This document shows, piece after piece, positions 6,400-13,817 of a stretch of 44,146 nucleotides of DNA. The stretch lies in assembly GCA_964431735.1 (NCBI GenBank), contig CAYSLJ010000044.1, positions 1 through 44,146 of the forward strand. The letters run 5' to 3'. The stretch's first letter is position 1. Each line of letters begins with the position of its first letter. The notes below the pieces were generated by a model. The model was not told the origin of the DNA and ran no database searches. It was given only the letters and a program-made list of their open reading frames with translations. This DNA comes from CALARM01 sp964431735 (GTDB lineage: Bacteria > Vulcanimicrobiota > SpSt-956 > JAKJGF01). The translations under genes and the position numbers were made by a program.

Positions 6400-6791
6400 G
6401 GTACAGGTGTGGGAGATGTATATATAAAGGTCTGCATATCAAGTTCTTTTTTCCCCTGTTTCCCTGCTCTCTGCCAGTTTATATTGACGAATATATCAAC
6501 CAGTTCTTCTTCATATATAACCTTTGTTGTTATGTTCATTTTATAATCTATGTTATTTTTTTTTACATCGAATTCAGATGAAGGATAATAGTTATTTATT
6601 ATTGTATCATAAGACATTTCCCTCATTTTTTCTATCTGTTCATTTGCAATATTTACAACAGGTATCATTATATTGTTTTTTTTGATTGCCTGAATGCCTG
6701 TAGTAAAAAATAAAATCATACCTACGAGTACAACACCCAGTATAGCAATAGTCACACTCAATTCAGCCAGAGTCATGCCCCATTTTTTCAT
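6396..6791 (-). CDS. prepilin-like protein (PilV/GspI type)
   Basis: This 131-aa protein starts MKKWG then MTLAELSVTIAILGVVLVGMIL. That is a short basic leader, Gly at the cleavage position, Glu at mature position 5 and a hydrophobic assembly helix. The small C-terminal domain has no cysteines. It shares a 4-nt overlap with the next prepilin gene, so the two are probably made in fixed ratio. The ATG at 6789-6791 has no good Shine-Dalgarno sequence next to it. The strong AAGGAGGTG upstream (6822-6830) is buried in a hairpin. Confidence 0.75.
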   Translation of the reverse strand: MKKWGMTLAELSVTIAILGVVLVGMILFFTTGIQAIKKNNIMIPVVNIANEQIEKMREMSYDTIINNYYPSSEFDVKKNNIDYKMNITTKVIYEEELVDIFVNINWQRAGKQGKKELDMQTFIYTSPTPVP

Positions 6792-6804
6792 AATAATTTA
6801 ACAG

Positions 6805-6826
6805 GGAGATGTCCGAAGACACCTCC
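6805..6826 (-). promoter_or_regulatory. UUCG hairpin covering a Shine-Dalgarno sequence
   Basis: On the minus strand GGAGGTGTC, loop TTCG, GACATCTCC forms a 9-bp stem closed by the very stable C(UUCG)G tetraloop. The 5' arm contains the core of AAGGAGGTG. It sits between the PilX-like gene and the GspI-like gene with no T-run after it, so attenuation of translation or RNA protection is more likely than termination. Confidence 0.55.
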
Positions 6827-6853
6827 TTATATGTAATAAACCTTCCTTCTCTG

Positions 6854-8761
6854 TTAATGGAGTTCCTGCCAGCATTTCAATTTTACAGGAAATTCATATC
6901 CTTCTATAAGGTCAAGATCTGTATAATTGATATATTTTCCGAAACTTATCTTTTTCTTCGGTATGTCGAAATATGAACAACTGCTGTCTGAAGGATTGTA
7001 GGGATTAACATCTTCTGCATTACAGTTATGGGAGTTTATTATACCTCCGAATTTCCATTCTCCATTGTTTACATAGTCCATATCTATGGATTGCACCGGG
7101 TCATATAAAGAAGATGACGAAGGAGGCAATCCTACAGGTTGATTGCTGCTCCTGCCTTTTATTGCCCTGGAACTTTCTGTTTCTATAATATATATGTCAT
7201 CATCAGAATAAATATAACCTGTACTGTCAAAATTATTATAAGGATCCATATGAATGACTATATCATCACTGCTCAGAACAGTAAAACTGCCTCTGTCCCC
7301 TATAATACTTGTTTTCCCTGTTGTTACAACTGCTCCTATACCGTTTAATCTGCCTCTGAGATCTATATCGGCATTGGAATAAATTATCCTGTGTTTTCCT
7401 TCCCGTGTGTCGAAGATGATTTTTGGTGCCAGTTCTGTGGACACTTCTGTCGGTGTCGGCACCACACCTCCTCCCTGTGCAGTTGGTACAGGTGTTGAAA
7501 TACCGGCAGTTGCTGTAGGAAGGGGGCCAATTGTACCGGTTGGCTCTCCGCCATTGCCATTAAGCGGTAAAGGTGTCGGGGTGGCAGGTACAGGTGTTAC
7601 TGTCGGATATTTAGTTCTGACAGGTGTTGGATTGCCACCAGGCCCGGTCCCGGTCGTGCTCCCGGGGCCATTCATATCGGTAGCATAAGCAGCAGGTATA
7701 TCCATAATCTTTACTATTAAAGGTATGTCTGCTATATCTTCATCTCTGTCTTTCATTCCTGTCAGATTATATGTTTCATTTGAATATTCAAATTCTATGG
7801 TAAGAGGTGTGGAACCGTTCTGAGGAACATAAATGGATTTTTTTATAATCATATTACCCCATGAATCAAATTCCGCCCAGGCTGAACAGTCATAAGCTAC
7901 ACCATTGCATTCCATTCTGTAGTCATAGTATCCATCACTCCGAAGCTCTCTTTTTACAGTATATACTCCCGGAGAGACTTCTGAAATTACATCAGGATTC
8001 TGTGGCCTCTGGCTGAGTATTTTGGCTATAGGGATTCTGCCGAAATCCTGTTTGCTTGAATTATCTACTATTTTTGTATTATTCGGGTCATAATTTTCTA
8101 TTTTTGCTTTACCGCAGGATACAACTTTACCTCCGTAGAGATTAACAGGGACTGTAGTAGGAATGGCAACACTCGGATCTTTACTGGTGTTGCTGATAAT
8201 AAGTCCTTTAGTGTCATCTGAAATTCCTGTATCTTCATAACCTGTGGCATTTTTTATAACATAAGGACCTTCTGCAGAAACATTACTGTTTGTAAAATCT
8301 CCTCTCATCATAACGGCTCTTACGTATTTAACCCTTTTATTTGCTTCTCCTCTCACTATTACTTCTGCAGTAAAGGGAGGAATGTTCCCTGAAGGTTTAA
8401 GACTTCTTGTAGCTTCAATCCCTTTCCTCAGGTTATTATAAGAACAGTAGTCCTTTGCCGGATTAAAGGTAATATAAAAATTTCCTCCCACCTCCGGTAG
8501 GGAAACTTTTGAATATTTGTATCCACTTCCATCTTCATCATTTATGTCACCGGTCCAGTCAGGATTTTTATTCATCTGACTCAGTGCATAGGCTATACCT
8601 GCTTCTGCTACCTGCATTGCTGAATTATTGTCAATATATCTTCCTGTCATAAAAGTACTGTTTGTAAGGATAAACACCATGGATACCATTATCATTACCA
8701 GTATTGATACAATCACAATAGTAGATATAAGTGCTATTCCCTTTTTTTTCACAGAAAACAC
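6854..8761 (-). CDS. PilX/GspK-like prepilin protein with Pro/Thr-rich linker
   Basis: The 635-aa protein opens with a basic leader ending KKKG, then IALISTIVIVSILVMIMVSMVFIL. This is a prepilin-like helix, although the Glu5 of major pilins is missing, as is usual for GspK and PilX-type minor pilins. A stretch typical of the PilX N-terminal region follows (AEAGIAYALSQ, about 52-62). Residues about 365-440 are a low-complexity Pro/Thr/Gly linker of TPVPT-like units between two beta-rich domains. The first gene of the prepilin operon, it has the promoter at 8798-8826 and a GGAGGG ribosome site about 10 nt before the ATG. It may cap a pseudopilus or display an adhesive domain. Confidence 0.75.
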   Translation of the reverse strand: MFSVKKKGIALISTIVIVSILVMIMVSMVFILTNSTFMTGRYIDNNSAMQVAEAGIAYALSQMNKNPDWTGDINDEDGSGYKYSKVSLPEVGGNFYITFNPAKDYCSYNNLRKGIEATRSLKPSGNIPPFTAEVIVRGEANKRVKYVRAVMMRGDFTNSNVSAEGPYVIKNATGYEDTGISDDTKGLIISNTSKDPSVAIPTTVPVNLYGGKVVSCGKAKIENYDPNNTKIVDNSSKQDFGRIPIAKILSQRPQNPDVISEVSPGVYTVKRELRSDGYYDYRMECNGVAYDCSAWAEFDSWGNMIIKKSIYVPQNGSTPLTIEFEYSNETYNLTGMKDRDEDIADIPLIVKIMDIPAAYATDMNGPGSTTGTGPGGNPTPVRTKYPTVTPVPATPTPLPLNGNGGEPTGTIGPLPTATAGISTPVPTAQGGGVVPTPTEVSTELAPKIIFDTREGKHRIIYSNADIDLRGRLNGIGAVVTTGKTSIIGDRGSFTVLSSDDIVIHMDPYNNFDSTGYIYSDDDIYIIETESSRAIKGRSSNQPVGLPPSSSSLYDPVQSIDMDYVNNGEWKFGGIINSHNCNAEDVNPYNPSDSSCSYFDIPKKKISFGKYINYTDLDLIEGYEFPVKLKCWQELH

Positions 8762-8773
8762 TCCCTCCGTAAA

Positions 8774-8799
8774 ATATAGAAAAAAACCCCTCTCTATAT
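8774..8799 (-). promoter_or_regulatory. leader hairpin of prepilin operon
   Basis: ATATAGA (8774-8780) and TCTATAT (8793-8799) are exact complements around a 12-nt loop, at the start of the expected transcript. The hairpin is short and AT-rich. It may only stabilise the 5' end. Confidence 0.35.
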
Positions 8800-8826
8800 T
8801 AAAGCAATAATATAAAAATATGTCAA
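8798..8826 (-). promoter_or_regulatory. sigma70-like promoter of the prepilin operon
   Basis: A perfect TTGACA (minus strand, 8821-8826) is 17 nt from TTTAAT (8798-8803). Transcription would start about 30 nt before the ATG at 8761 and read all three prepilin genes. Confidence 0.7.
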
Positions 8827-8863
8827 GATGTGATAATAATTTTTTAATTTTTAATAAAATATT

Positions 8864-10111
8864 TTACAACTCATTATAATTTATAAATCTTACTGTCTTT
8901 ATACCATTCCCAAAGAGGCCGGTAAGAACAGGATCTGCGCAGGAATTACCATAAGTATCAATTTCTCTTTTTATTTTTTCTATCAATTCCACAGAATAAA
9001 TTCCGCTTAACTGCCAGAAACTGTCTGATACTCCATGGGATATTAACAGTATCTGTTCTGTGGCAAACCAGCATGAAACCAGCCCGTAAGGAACTGTAAC
9101 ATTTTCTATACCTTTAATCTTCTGTTCTGTTATATATTTTACTTTTTTTGTACTTTCTATTATTTTTAATGGATGTAACGATGGTTCTTTTTCAAAATAA
9201 AGAAGATTTTTCTGTGACAGGTCTGTAATTTGAAAATGTCCATAATAAAAATTCTTTACTTTTACATGATCCATATAAAGATTAAACCACGATATTTTTC
9301 CTTTTTTATCTGTAATTTCCATCAGTAAAGGGTTACTGCTAGGACTTACATGTATATGTTCTCCCGTATAATTCATTCCATTTATGATACCTGTGTCTTT
9401 AAAGAGAAAATTATGTCCGTCAAATATTCCTTCTACAGAACGGTATTCTCCGACGGAATCCATAGGTCTGAATCTGCCTGCAAGTTTATCTGTGCAGAAG
9501 ATTTCATTTTCATTTTGAAGAAAAACAGGGCCGAATAGAAGGCTTTTATATGGCAGTTCACAGGTACCTGTGCCGTAATGTTTCCCCCCTGTTATAAGAG
9601 GGAAAAAAAACTCTGCATCTGAGAGCATATGTTCAGGATTTCCTGTGGCTATCTCTGTGGCAGTATTGACGACAGGTTTTTCGTTTATATATACAGGGCT
9701 GTCATATTTCCATATATTATAAATAAAAGCCCATTTCCCCTGTCCAAGATAGACAAACCTGTGATCTTCTCTGCAGACATGTTCTCTGGTTCCCGGCAGG
9801 AAATGTATTTTCCCTTCTTCTTCAAGTTTTTCCACCTCACAGTAAAGAAATTCTTCTCTGTCGAATGAAGGATTATTGTTGCTCATCACGTCTATCAGGT
9901 CATTAAAATTATTACAATCAGATAAATTATTTATATACAGAGAAAATAATGCTGCATCACTCAATACTTCCACACTGTCAGTTCCAGGGTATTTTCTGTG
10001 GCCGTATCTGGCAGAACAATAAAGTTTATTTTTTATCCTGGCAAGTCCTCCGTTAAAAAACATTTTATCTCTGTCCGGGGAACCTGTTATGAGTAATGGA
10101 TAAATATTCAT
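8864..10111 (-). CDS. 415-aa protein of unknown function
   Basis: I recognise no family. The protein is soluble, with no signal peptide and no membrane helix. It is rich in aromatic residues and in short strand-like blocks (KWAFIYNIWKY, SLLFGPVFLQNENEIFC, ISWFNLYMDHVKV), which suggests an all-beta or propeller-like fold. Cysteines at 'CREDH' and 'CADPVL' have no visible pairing motif. A stretch near residues 67-83 is Asn/Asp-rich. It stands alone between the prepilin operon promoter and the repeat-rich gap before the nicotinate phosphoribosyltransferase gene. The ATG at 10109-10111 has only a weak CAGGT upstream. Confidence 0.65.
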   Translation of the reverse strand: MNIYPLLITGSPDRDKMFFNGGLARIKNKLYCSARYGHRKYPGTDSVEVLSDAALFSLYINNLSDCNNFNDLIDVMSNNNPSFDREEFLYCEVEKLEEEGKIHFLPGTREHVCREDHRFVYLGQGKWAFIYNIWKYDSPVYINEKPVVNTATEIATGNPEHMLSDAEFFFPLITGGKHYGTGTCELPYKSLLFGPVFLQNENEIFCTDKLAGRFRPMDSVGEYRSVEGIFDGHNFLFKDTGIINGMNYTGEHIHVSPSSNPLLMEITDKKGKISWFNLYMDHVKVKNFYYGHFQITDLSQKNLLYFEKEPSLHPLKIIESTKKVKYITEQKIKGIENVTVPYGLVSCWFATEQILLISHGVSDSFWQLSGIYSVELIEKIKREIDTYGNSCADPVLTGLFGNGIKTVRFINYNEL

Positions 10112-10134
10112 GACAATACCTGCTTTCTTTAATT

Positions 10135-10202
10135 ACGTGACGCGTAACGCGTTACGCGTGACAGGTGGTTCGTGATGCGTGATGCGTGACGCGTGATGCG
10201 TA
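10135..10202 (+). repeat. GTGATGC/GTGACGC heptads with 20-bp perfect palindrome
   Basis: The run contains GTGACGC, GTAACGC, GTTACGC, then GTGATGC, GTGATGC, GTGACGC, GTGATGC. Because complementary heptads abut, 10140-10159 is a perfect 20-bp palindrome built of ACGCGT blocks around a central CG. Confidence 0.7.
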
Positions 10203-10227
10203 ATTTTCACCCTTTACTCTTCAAAGG

Positions 10228-10245
10228 GCGACCACAGGGGGTCGC
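10228..10245 (+). repeat. REP-like palindrome, copy 2
   Basis: GCGACC (10228-10233) and GGTCGC (10240-10245) form a 6-bp stem around ACAGGG. With its GG flank it matches the minus-strand element at 56-77. It lies between the two heptad arrays. Confidence 0.55.
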
Positions 10246-10371
10246 TATTCACTACTCACTCTTCACTACTCACTATTCACTTTTCACTTTTCACTTTTCA
10301 CTATTCACTATTCACTACTCACTACTCACTCTTCACTACTCACTATTCACTTTTCACTATTCACTATTTAC
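10246..10371. repeat. array of 18 heptads, consensus TNYTCAC
   Basis: Eighteen head-to-tail 7-nt units (TATTCAC, TACTCAC, TCTTCAC, TTTTCAC; the last is TATTTAC) run without interruption, equal to GTGANNN on the minus strand. Variation is confined to units' second and third bases. The last units run into the nicotinate phosphoribosyltransferase gene and provide its final codons and TAG stop (10364-10366). Confidence 0.9.
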
Positions 10372-11908
10372 TTTCCTCTATCATTTTTTCTCTCATATTA
10401 AAAAGGGTTTTACTCAGACCGATTCTGTATATATGAGGGTTTTCAAGTCTTTTATGTCCTTCATGTAACATGGAAAGATTTTTTAAAGTATTTTCTCTTA
10501 TTTTGAGAGTATCTTTCACAGGGCCATCATATATGATATTTCCTTTTTCCATAACCTTTACCTGCATTAATTTCGAAGATACTCCTCTGACCATAGTATG
10601 AAGGTGTCTGTAGGAAGGATCATAAAAAGTATAATTCAATCTGCTTTTAGATTCTTCCAGTTGTTCGTTATGGATCATTACATCTGCTTCATATTGATGT
10701 TTTTTGTTTATAAGCCTTATGTCCCATTTTGGCCCCGGTATAGTAGTTTTAGTTACATTTCCCGATAGTTTTATTGTTGGTGTTATTGTGCCGTCAGGAG
10801 CGATTTTGAAGGTTTCTTTATAGACACATCCCAGGGAATCCGGAGGTGTTACTGCTCTTGTTCCCACTCCCCATACTTCCAGTTTTGCCTTTTGTATATT
10901 TTTCATTGATTGAATCTGATATTCATCGAGATCATTGGAAGCTATAAGTTTTACATCTTTAAGATCTGCTCTGTCCAGCATTTCTCGTGCTATTTTGCTT
11001 CTTTCCGCCAGATCTCCCGAATCATCTCTTATAAGTATTACCTGGTTATAACCTTTTTCTCTCAAATTTTTAATCTCTTCTATTGCTGCTACCATACCTT
11101 TGTTGAGGAAATCATAGGTGTCTGCCAGGAAGGCTGCCCTGTGAGGATATACGGCAGAATAAGCTTCGAAAGCATTCCCGTCGTCTTTAAATGCCATAAT
11201 CCAGCTGTGAGCATGAGTGCCCAGTGGATTACCGAGTCTGTATTTTTTTGCAGCATAGGTATTTGAAGTGCCGCACATACCTCCTATAATAAGCGCTCTC
11301 GATAACTCAGCAGTTCCTCCCAGGCCCGCTATGGAGCGTCTGAAGGCAAAATCCATTACAGGATCTCCTGCTGCAGCATTACAGATTCTTGCTGCTTTTG
11401 TTGCCACTCTTGTCTGGCAGTTATAAATATTAAGGAGTGCTCCTTCTACAAGGTGTGTATCTACAGGATTTCCAATCACCCTCATAAGGGTATTATTCTG
11501 GAATACTACTTCTCCTTCTTCTATAGCCCATACGTCACCGCTGAAGTGCCATTTAGAAAGATAATCTAAAAATCTCTTTTTTTCTTCAATATGGATCTGT
11601 GAAAATTCCGGCAGTCCTGACAGAAATTCTATATCACTTTCAGAGAAATGTACATTTTTTAAAAATTCCAGGGCACTGGCAAGTCCTGCACATATACAGT
11701 AACCGCCGGCTTCAGGAATATTTCTGAAATATAAATCATGGCCAAATTTATATTCTGTCAGTTTCCCTGCATTAAATCCGTCTTTTAATATATAATGGAG
11801 ATATTCAAGGACTTTAAATCCGCCGCACATAGTTAATTCGTAAAAATCAGTATTGAGGGCAGAAAATTCATCTGTCGGTTCGAATAATAAATTTAAATTG
11901 TCTCTCAT
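10364..11908 (-). CDS. pncB: nicotinate phosphoribosyltransferase
   Basis: The 514-aa enzyme converts nicotinate, PRPP and ATP to nicotinate mononucleotide, the entry step of NAD salvage. Family marks are LNTDFYELTM near the N-terminus (usual form LLTDLYELTM), GTSNTYAA, GTHAHSWIMAF around residue 231 (phosphoribosyl site region), IRDDSGD, IASNDLDEYQI and VWGVGTRAVTPPD. The length fits the long bacterial form. The start is supported by AAAGGA 9 nt upstream. The last two codons and TAG stop are made of the heptad array at 10246-10371, so the natural C-terminus may have been trimmed or replaced by the repeat. No NAD-pathway neighbours are present. Confidence 0.93.
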   Translation of the reverse strand: MRDNLNLLFEPTDEFSALNTDFYELTMCGGFKVLEYLHYILKDGFNAGKLTEYKFGHDLYFRNIPEAGGYCICAGLASALEFLKNVHFSESDIEFLSGLPEFSQIHIEEKKRFLDYLSKWHFSGDVWAIEEGEVVFQNNTLMRVIGNPVDTHLVEGALLNIYNCQTRVATKAARICNAAAGDPVMDFAFRRSIAGLGGTAELSRALIIGGMCGTSNTYAAKKYRLGNPLGTHAHSWIMAFKDDGNAFEAYSAVYPHRAAFLADTYDFLNKGMVAAIEEIKNLREKGYNQVILIRDDSGDLAERSKIAREMLDRADLKDVKLIASNDLDEYQIQSMKNIQKAKLEVWGVGTRAVTPPDSLGCVYKETFKIAPDGTITPTIKLSGNVTKTTIPGPKWDIRLINKKHQYEADVMIHNEQLEESKSRLNYTFYDPSYRHLHTMVRGVSSKLMQVKVMEKGNIIYDGPVKDTLKIRENTLKNLSMLHEGHKRLENPHIYRIGLSKTLFNMREKMIEESK

Positions 11909-11944
11909 GTGTTTAATCCTTTCGATGTAAAACCCGGTATAATA

Positions 11945-11995
11945 GTGATGAATGATGCGTAATGGCGGGGCGAGTCCTGCGCGTCACGCGTCACG
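11945..11995. repeat. inverted GTGATGA...CGTCACG heptad element
   Basis: The left arm GTGATGAATGATGCGTAATG and right arm GCGTCACGCGTCACG are degenerate complements around a GC-rich middle. The element lies about 40 nt upstream of the pncB start and would overlap its promoter region. Confidence 0.5.
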
Positions 11996-12053
11996 ATTAT
12001 AATTTCTAAATAAAATAAAAAATTCCTTTGTAATACCCTCTAAACTCTTATTG

Positions 12054-12082
12054 TTGATTTTATCTTTTTTTCGTAGTATTAT
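12054..12082 (+). promoter_or_regulatory. sigma70-like promoter for the metallopeptidase gene
   Basis: TTGATT (12054-12059) and TATTAT (12077-12082) are 17 nt apart. The leader of about 180 nt would include the inverted heptad element at 12173-12240. Confidence 0.5.
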
Positions 12083-12172
12083 GTATTTAAATAATTTTGC
12101 GTCTGTAATAAATTTTATATAAATCTTTATATAGTTTATGACAATTTATAATTAAGTAATAAGGAGTGAAAT

Positions 12173-12240
12173 GTGAGTGGTGAATAGTGAATAGTGACTA
12201 ATATCCTGTTCTTTTCACTTTTCACTTTTCACTTTTCACT
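12173..12240. repeat. inverted pair of GTGAATA / TTTTCAC heptads
   Basis: The left arm has GTGAGTG GTGAATA GTGAATA GTGACTA, and the right arm has four TTTTCAC/T units. They could form an imperfect hairpin in the leader of the metallopeptidase gene, ending 32 nt before its start. Confidence 0.65.
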
Positions 12241-12272
12241 CTAATTAGATTTTCTGAAATTGGGTGATAATT

Positions 12273-13808
12273 TTGGCTCCGGAATTTACCGGTGAACAGG
12301 AATTTTCAGTTTATTTAAAGGAAATAGAAGATAAACTTTACAGCCTTTCCGTCAGGAAAGCTCTCTCTTACAGAAGCCAGTTTCTTGGAGAAAACCACAT
12401 CAGTCCTTTTATGATTGACAGGGAGAGGATAGATTTACTCCTCAGGCCGGAACTATATGAGACCCTTATGACATGGAAAAATAAAAGTAAAGATAAATTA
12501 CTCCGGAGAAAAGTTGATCTTCTGTCGAGAGAAATACTTAAAGCAAAGGTTTCCTATGAACCTGAGATATTCAGGCTTACCAATAAAATTAATAAAAAGA
12601 TACATTCTTTTACTCCTAACCTCAATGGCACTGATATGACAAGAAATCAGTTGGATGATATCATAAGAAAAAGTCCTGATAGAAATCTGAGAGAAAAAGC
12701 ATGGTGGGCAGAAGTAAACTTCGGTGAACAGATTGAGCGGGAAGTAATAACACTGATAAAATTGAGAAATCAGAAAGCCAGAGAACTTGGCTACAATCAT
12801 TATGGCGAAATGTGTCTTATTCTTGAAGATATAAATCAGGATAAACTTTTTTTGTTATTCAGGGATATATTGAAAAATACGGACAATATATGGAAAAATA
12901 CAATAAATAACTGTAAAGAAAGTCTGTCTGTAGATACTGTTTATCCATGGGATATAAAATATTATGAATATAAATATTTAAATGCCATTTCTGATAATTA
13001 TTTCCCGAAAGATGAAATAATTGAAAATTTCAGAAAATTCCTGAAACATTTCAATATGGATTTGAATAAATTACCGATACAGGTAAATTATCAGGATATT
13101 CCTCATGGCGGGATATGTATTGTCATAGAGATAGGTAAAGATATCAGAGTACTTACAAATCCCGGTGATGGTCACAGGTGGTATAAAATAATGTTTCATG
13201 AACTTGGCCATGCTCTTCATGCCAGTCTTATATCCAGTGAGTCCTATATAATTTCTTCCGGCGATCCTGATTTCTTCTGGGAAGGCATGGCATGTGTCAT
13301 ACAGCAGATAACCTCTGAAAGGGAATGGCTCAGAGATCATTTTGATCTTCCTGAAAAGGTTATAAAAGAATTTATACTTCAGGAGCGAACAAAAAGTTAC
13401 CACTGGTACAGAAAGATTATAAGTGATTTTTTCTTTGAAGTTTCTCTCTATCAGAGGCCTGAAGGCGATTTAAACAGGAGATTCCGTGAATACGCCTATG
13501 ACAATTTATTTATAGAAATTCCTACAGGTATTATATGGCCTCATGATTCTATTTATATTACCCATCCTTTTTATATACAGAATTATCTCCTTGCAGATAT
13601 AATAGCCTATCATATTATTCACTATTATAAAGAAAAATATACATCTATTTTTCACAGTGATTTTTTAAATTATTTAAAAACAAATTATTTTGAACAGGGT
13701 GCCATGATAAGGTGGGATAAAAAAATAAAAATAGGGACAGGAACAGAACTCTCGGCAGACAGTTTATTGAAAGAACTTTCCCCTGTATCAGTGCCGGTAA
13801 AGAAGTAG
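12273..13808 (+). CDS. M2/M3-like zinc metallopeptidase
   Basis: The protein contains HELGH (His309 and His313 counted from TTG 12273) in the context MFHELGHALHASL. Glu337 in FFWEGMA is 24 residues after the second His, the spacing of gluzincins of families M2 (ACE) and M3 (thimet oligopeptidase, oligoendopeptidase F). The long helical N-terminal half and 511-aa length fit this fold, which cleaves short peptides inside a closed channel. No signal peptide is seen, so it is probably cytoplasmic. The frame opens at GTG 12264, but GGGTGAT (12262-12268) sits 4 nt before TTG 12273 and overlaps that GTG, so I prefer the TTG. It converges on the histidine kinase gene with a 9-nt gap. Confidence 0.8.
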   Translation: MAPEFTGEQEFSVYLKEIEDKLYSLSVRKALSYRSQFLGENHISPFMIDRERIDLLLRPELYETLMTWKNKSKDKLLRRKVDLLSREILKAKVSYEPEIFRLTNKINKKIHSFTPNLNGTDMTRNQLDDIIRKSPDRNLREKAWWAEVNFGEQIEREVITLIKLRNQKARELGYNHYGEMCLILEDINQDKLFLLFRDILKNTDNIWKNTINNCKESLSVDTVYPWDIKYYEYKYLNAISDNYFPKDEIIENFRKFLKHFNMDLNKLPIQVNYQDIPHGGICIVIEIGKDIRVLTNPGDGHRWYKIMFHELGHALHASLISSESYIISSGDPDFFWEGMACVIQQITSEREWLRDHFDLPEKVIKEFILQERTKSYHWYRKIISDFFFEVSLYQRPEGDLNRRFREYAYDNLFIEIPTGIIWPHDSIYITHPFYIQNYLLADIIAYHIIHYYKEKYTSIFHSDFLNYLKTNYFEQGAMIRWDKKIKIGTGTELSADSLLKELSPVSVPVKK

Positions 13809-13817
13809 TGTTTCTAT

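Larger units (their letters stand above)
10112..10363. other. repeat-filled intergenic gap
   Basis: Almost the whole 252-nt gap between the 415-aa gene and the nicotinate phosphoribosyltransferase gene consists of repeats: GTGACGC-type heptads with a palindrome, a REP-like palindrome, and a long TNYTCAC heptad array. No gene is visible, and no terminator of standard form. Confidence 0.7.
11909..12272. other. non-coding gap between divergent genes
   Basis: The gap of about 360 nt separates leftward pncB from the rightward metallopeptidase gene. It carries two inverted heptad elements (11945-11995 and 12173-12240) and a rightward promoter (12054-12082). No other gene is visible. Confidence 0.6.

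Noticed and set aside
7407..7688. Plus-strand open frame rich in Gly/Val/Pro
   Set aside because: It is the antisense of the Pro/Thr-rich linker of the PilX-like gene; the composition is explained by that repeat.
10246..10371. Direct repeats that might be read as a CRISPR array
   Set aside because: Units are 7 nt, contiguous, with no spacers and no cas genes nearby.
12161..12176. AAGGAGTGAA followed by ATGTGA, a minimal start-stop frame
   Set aside because: The ATG and TGA arise from the heptad GTGAGTG; no longer frame follows, so chance is more likely than a regulatory mini-ORF.
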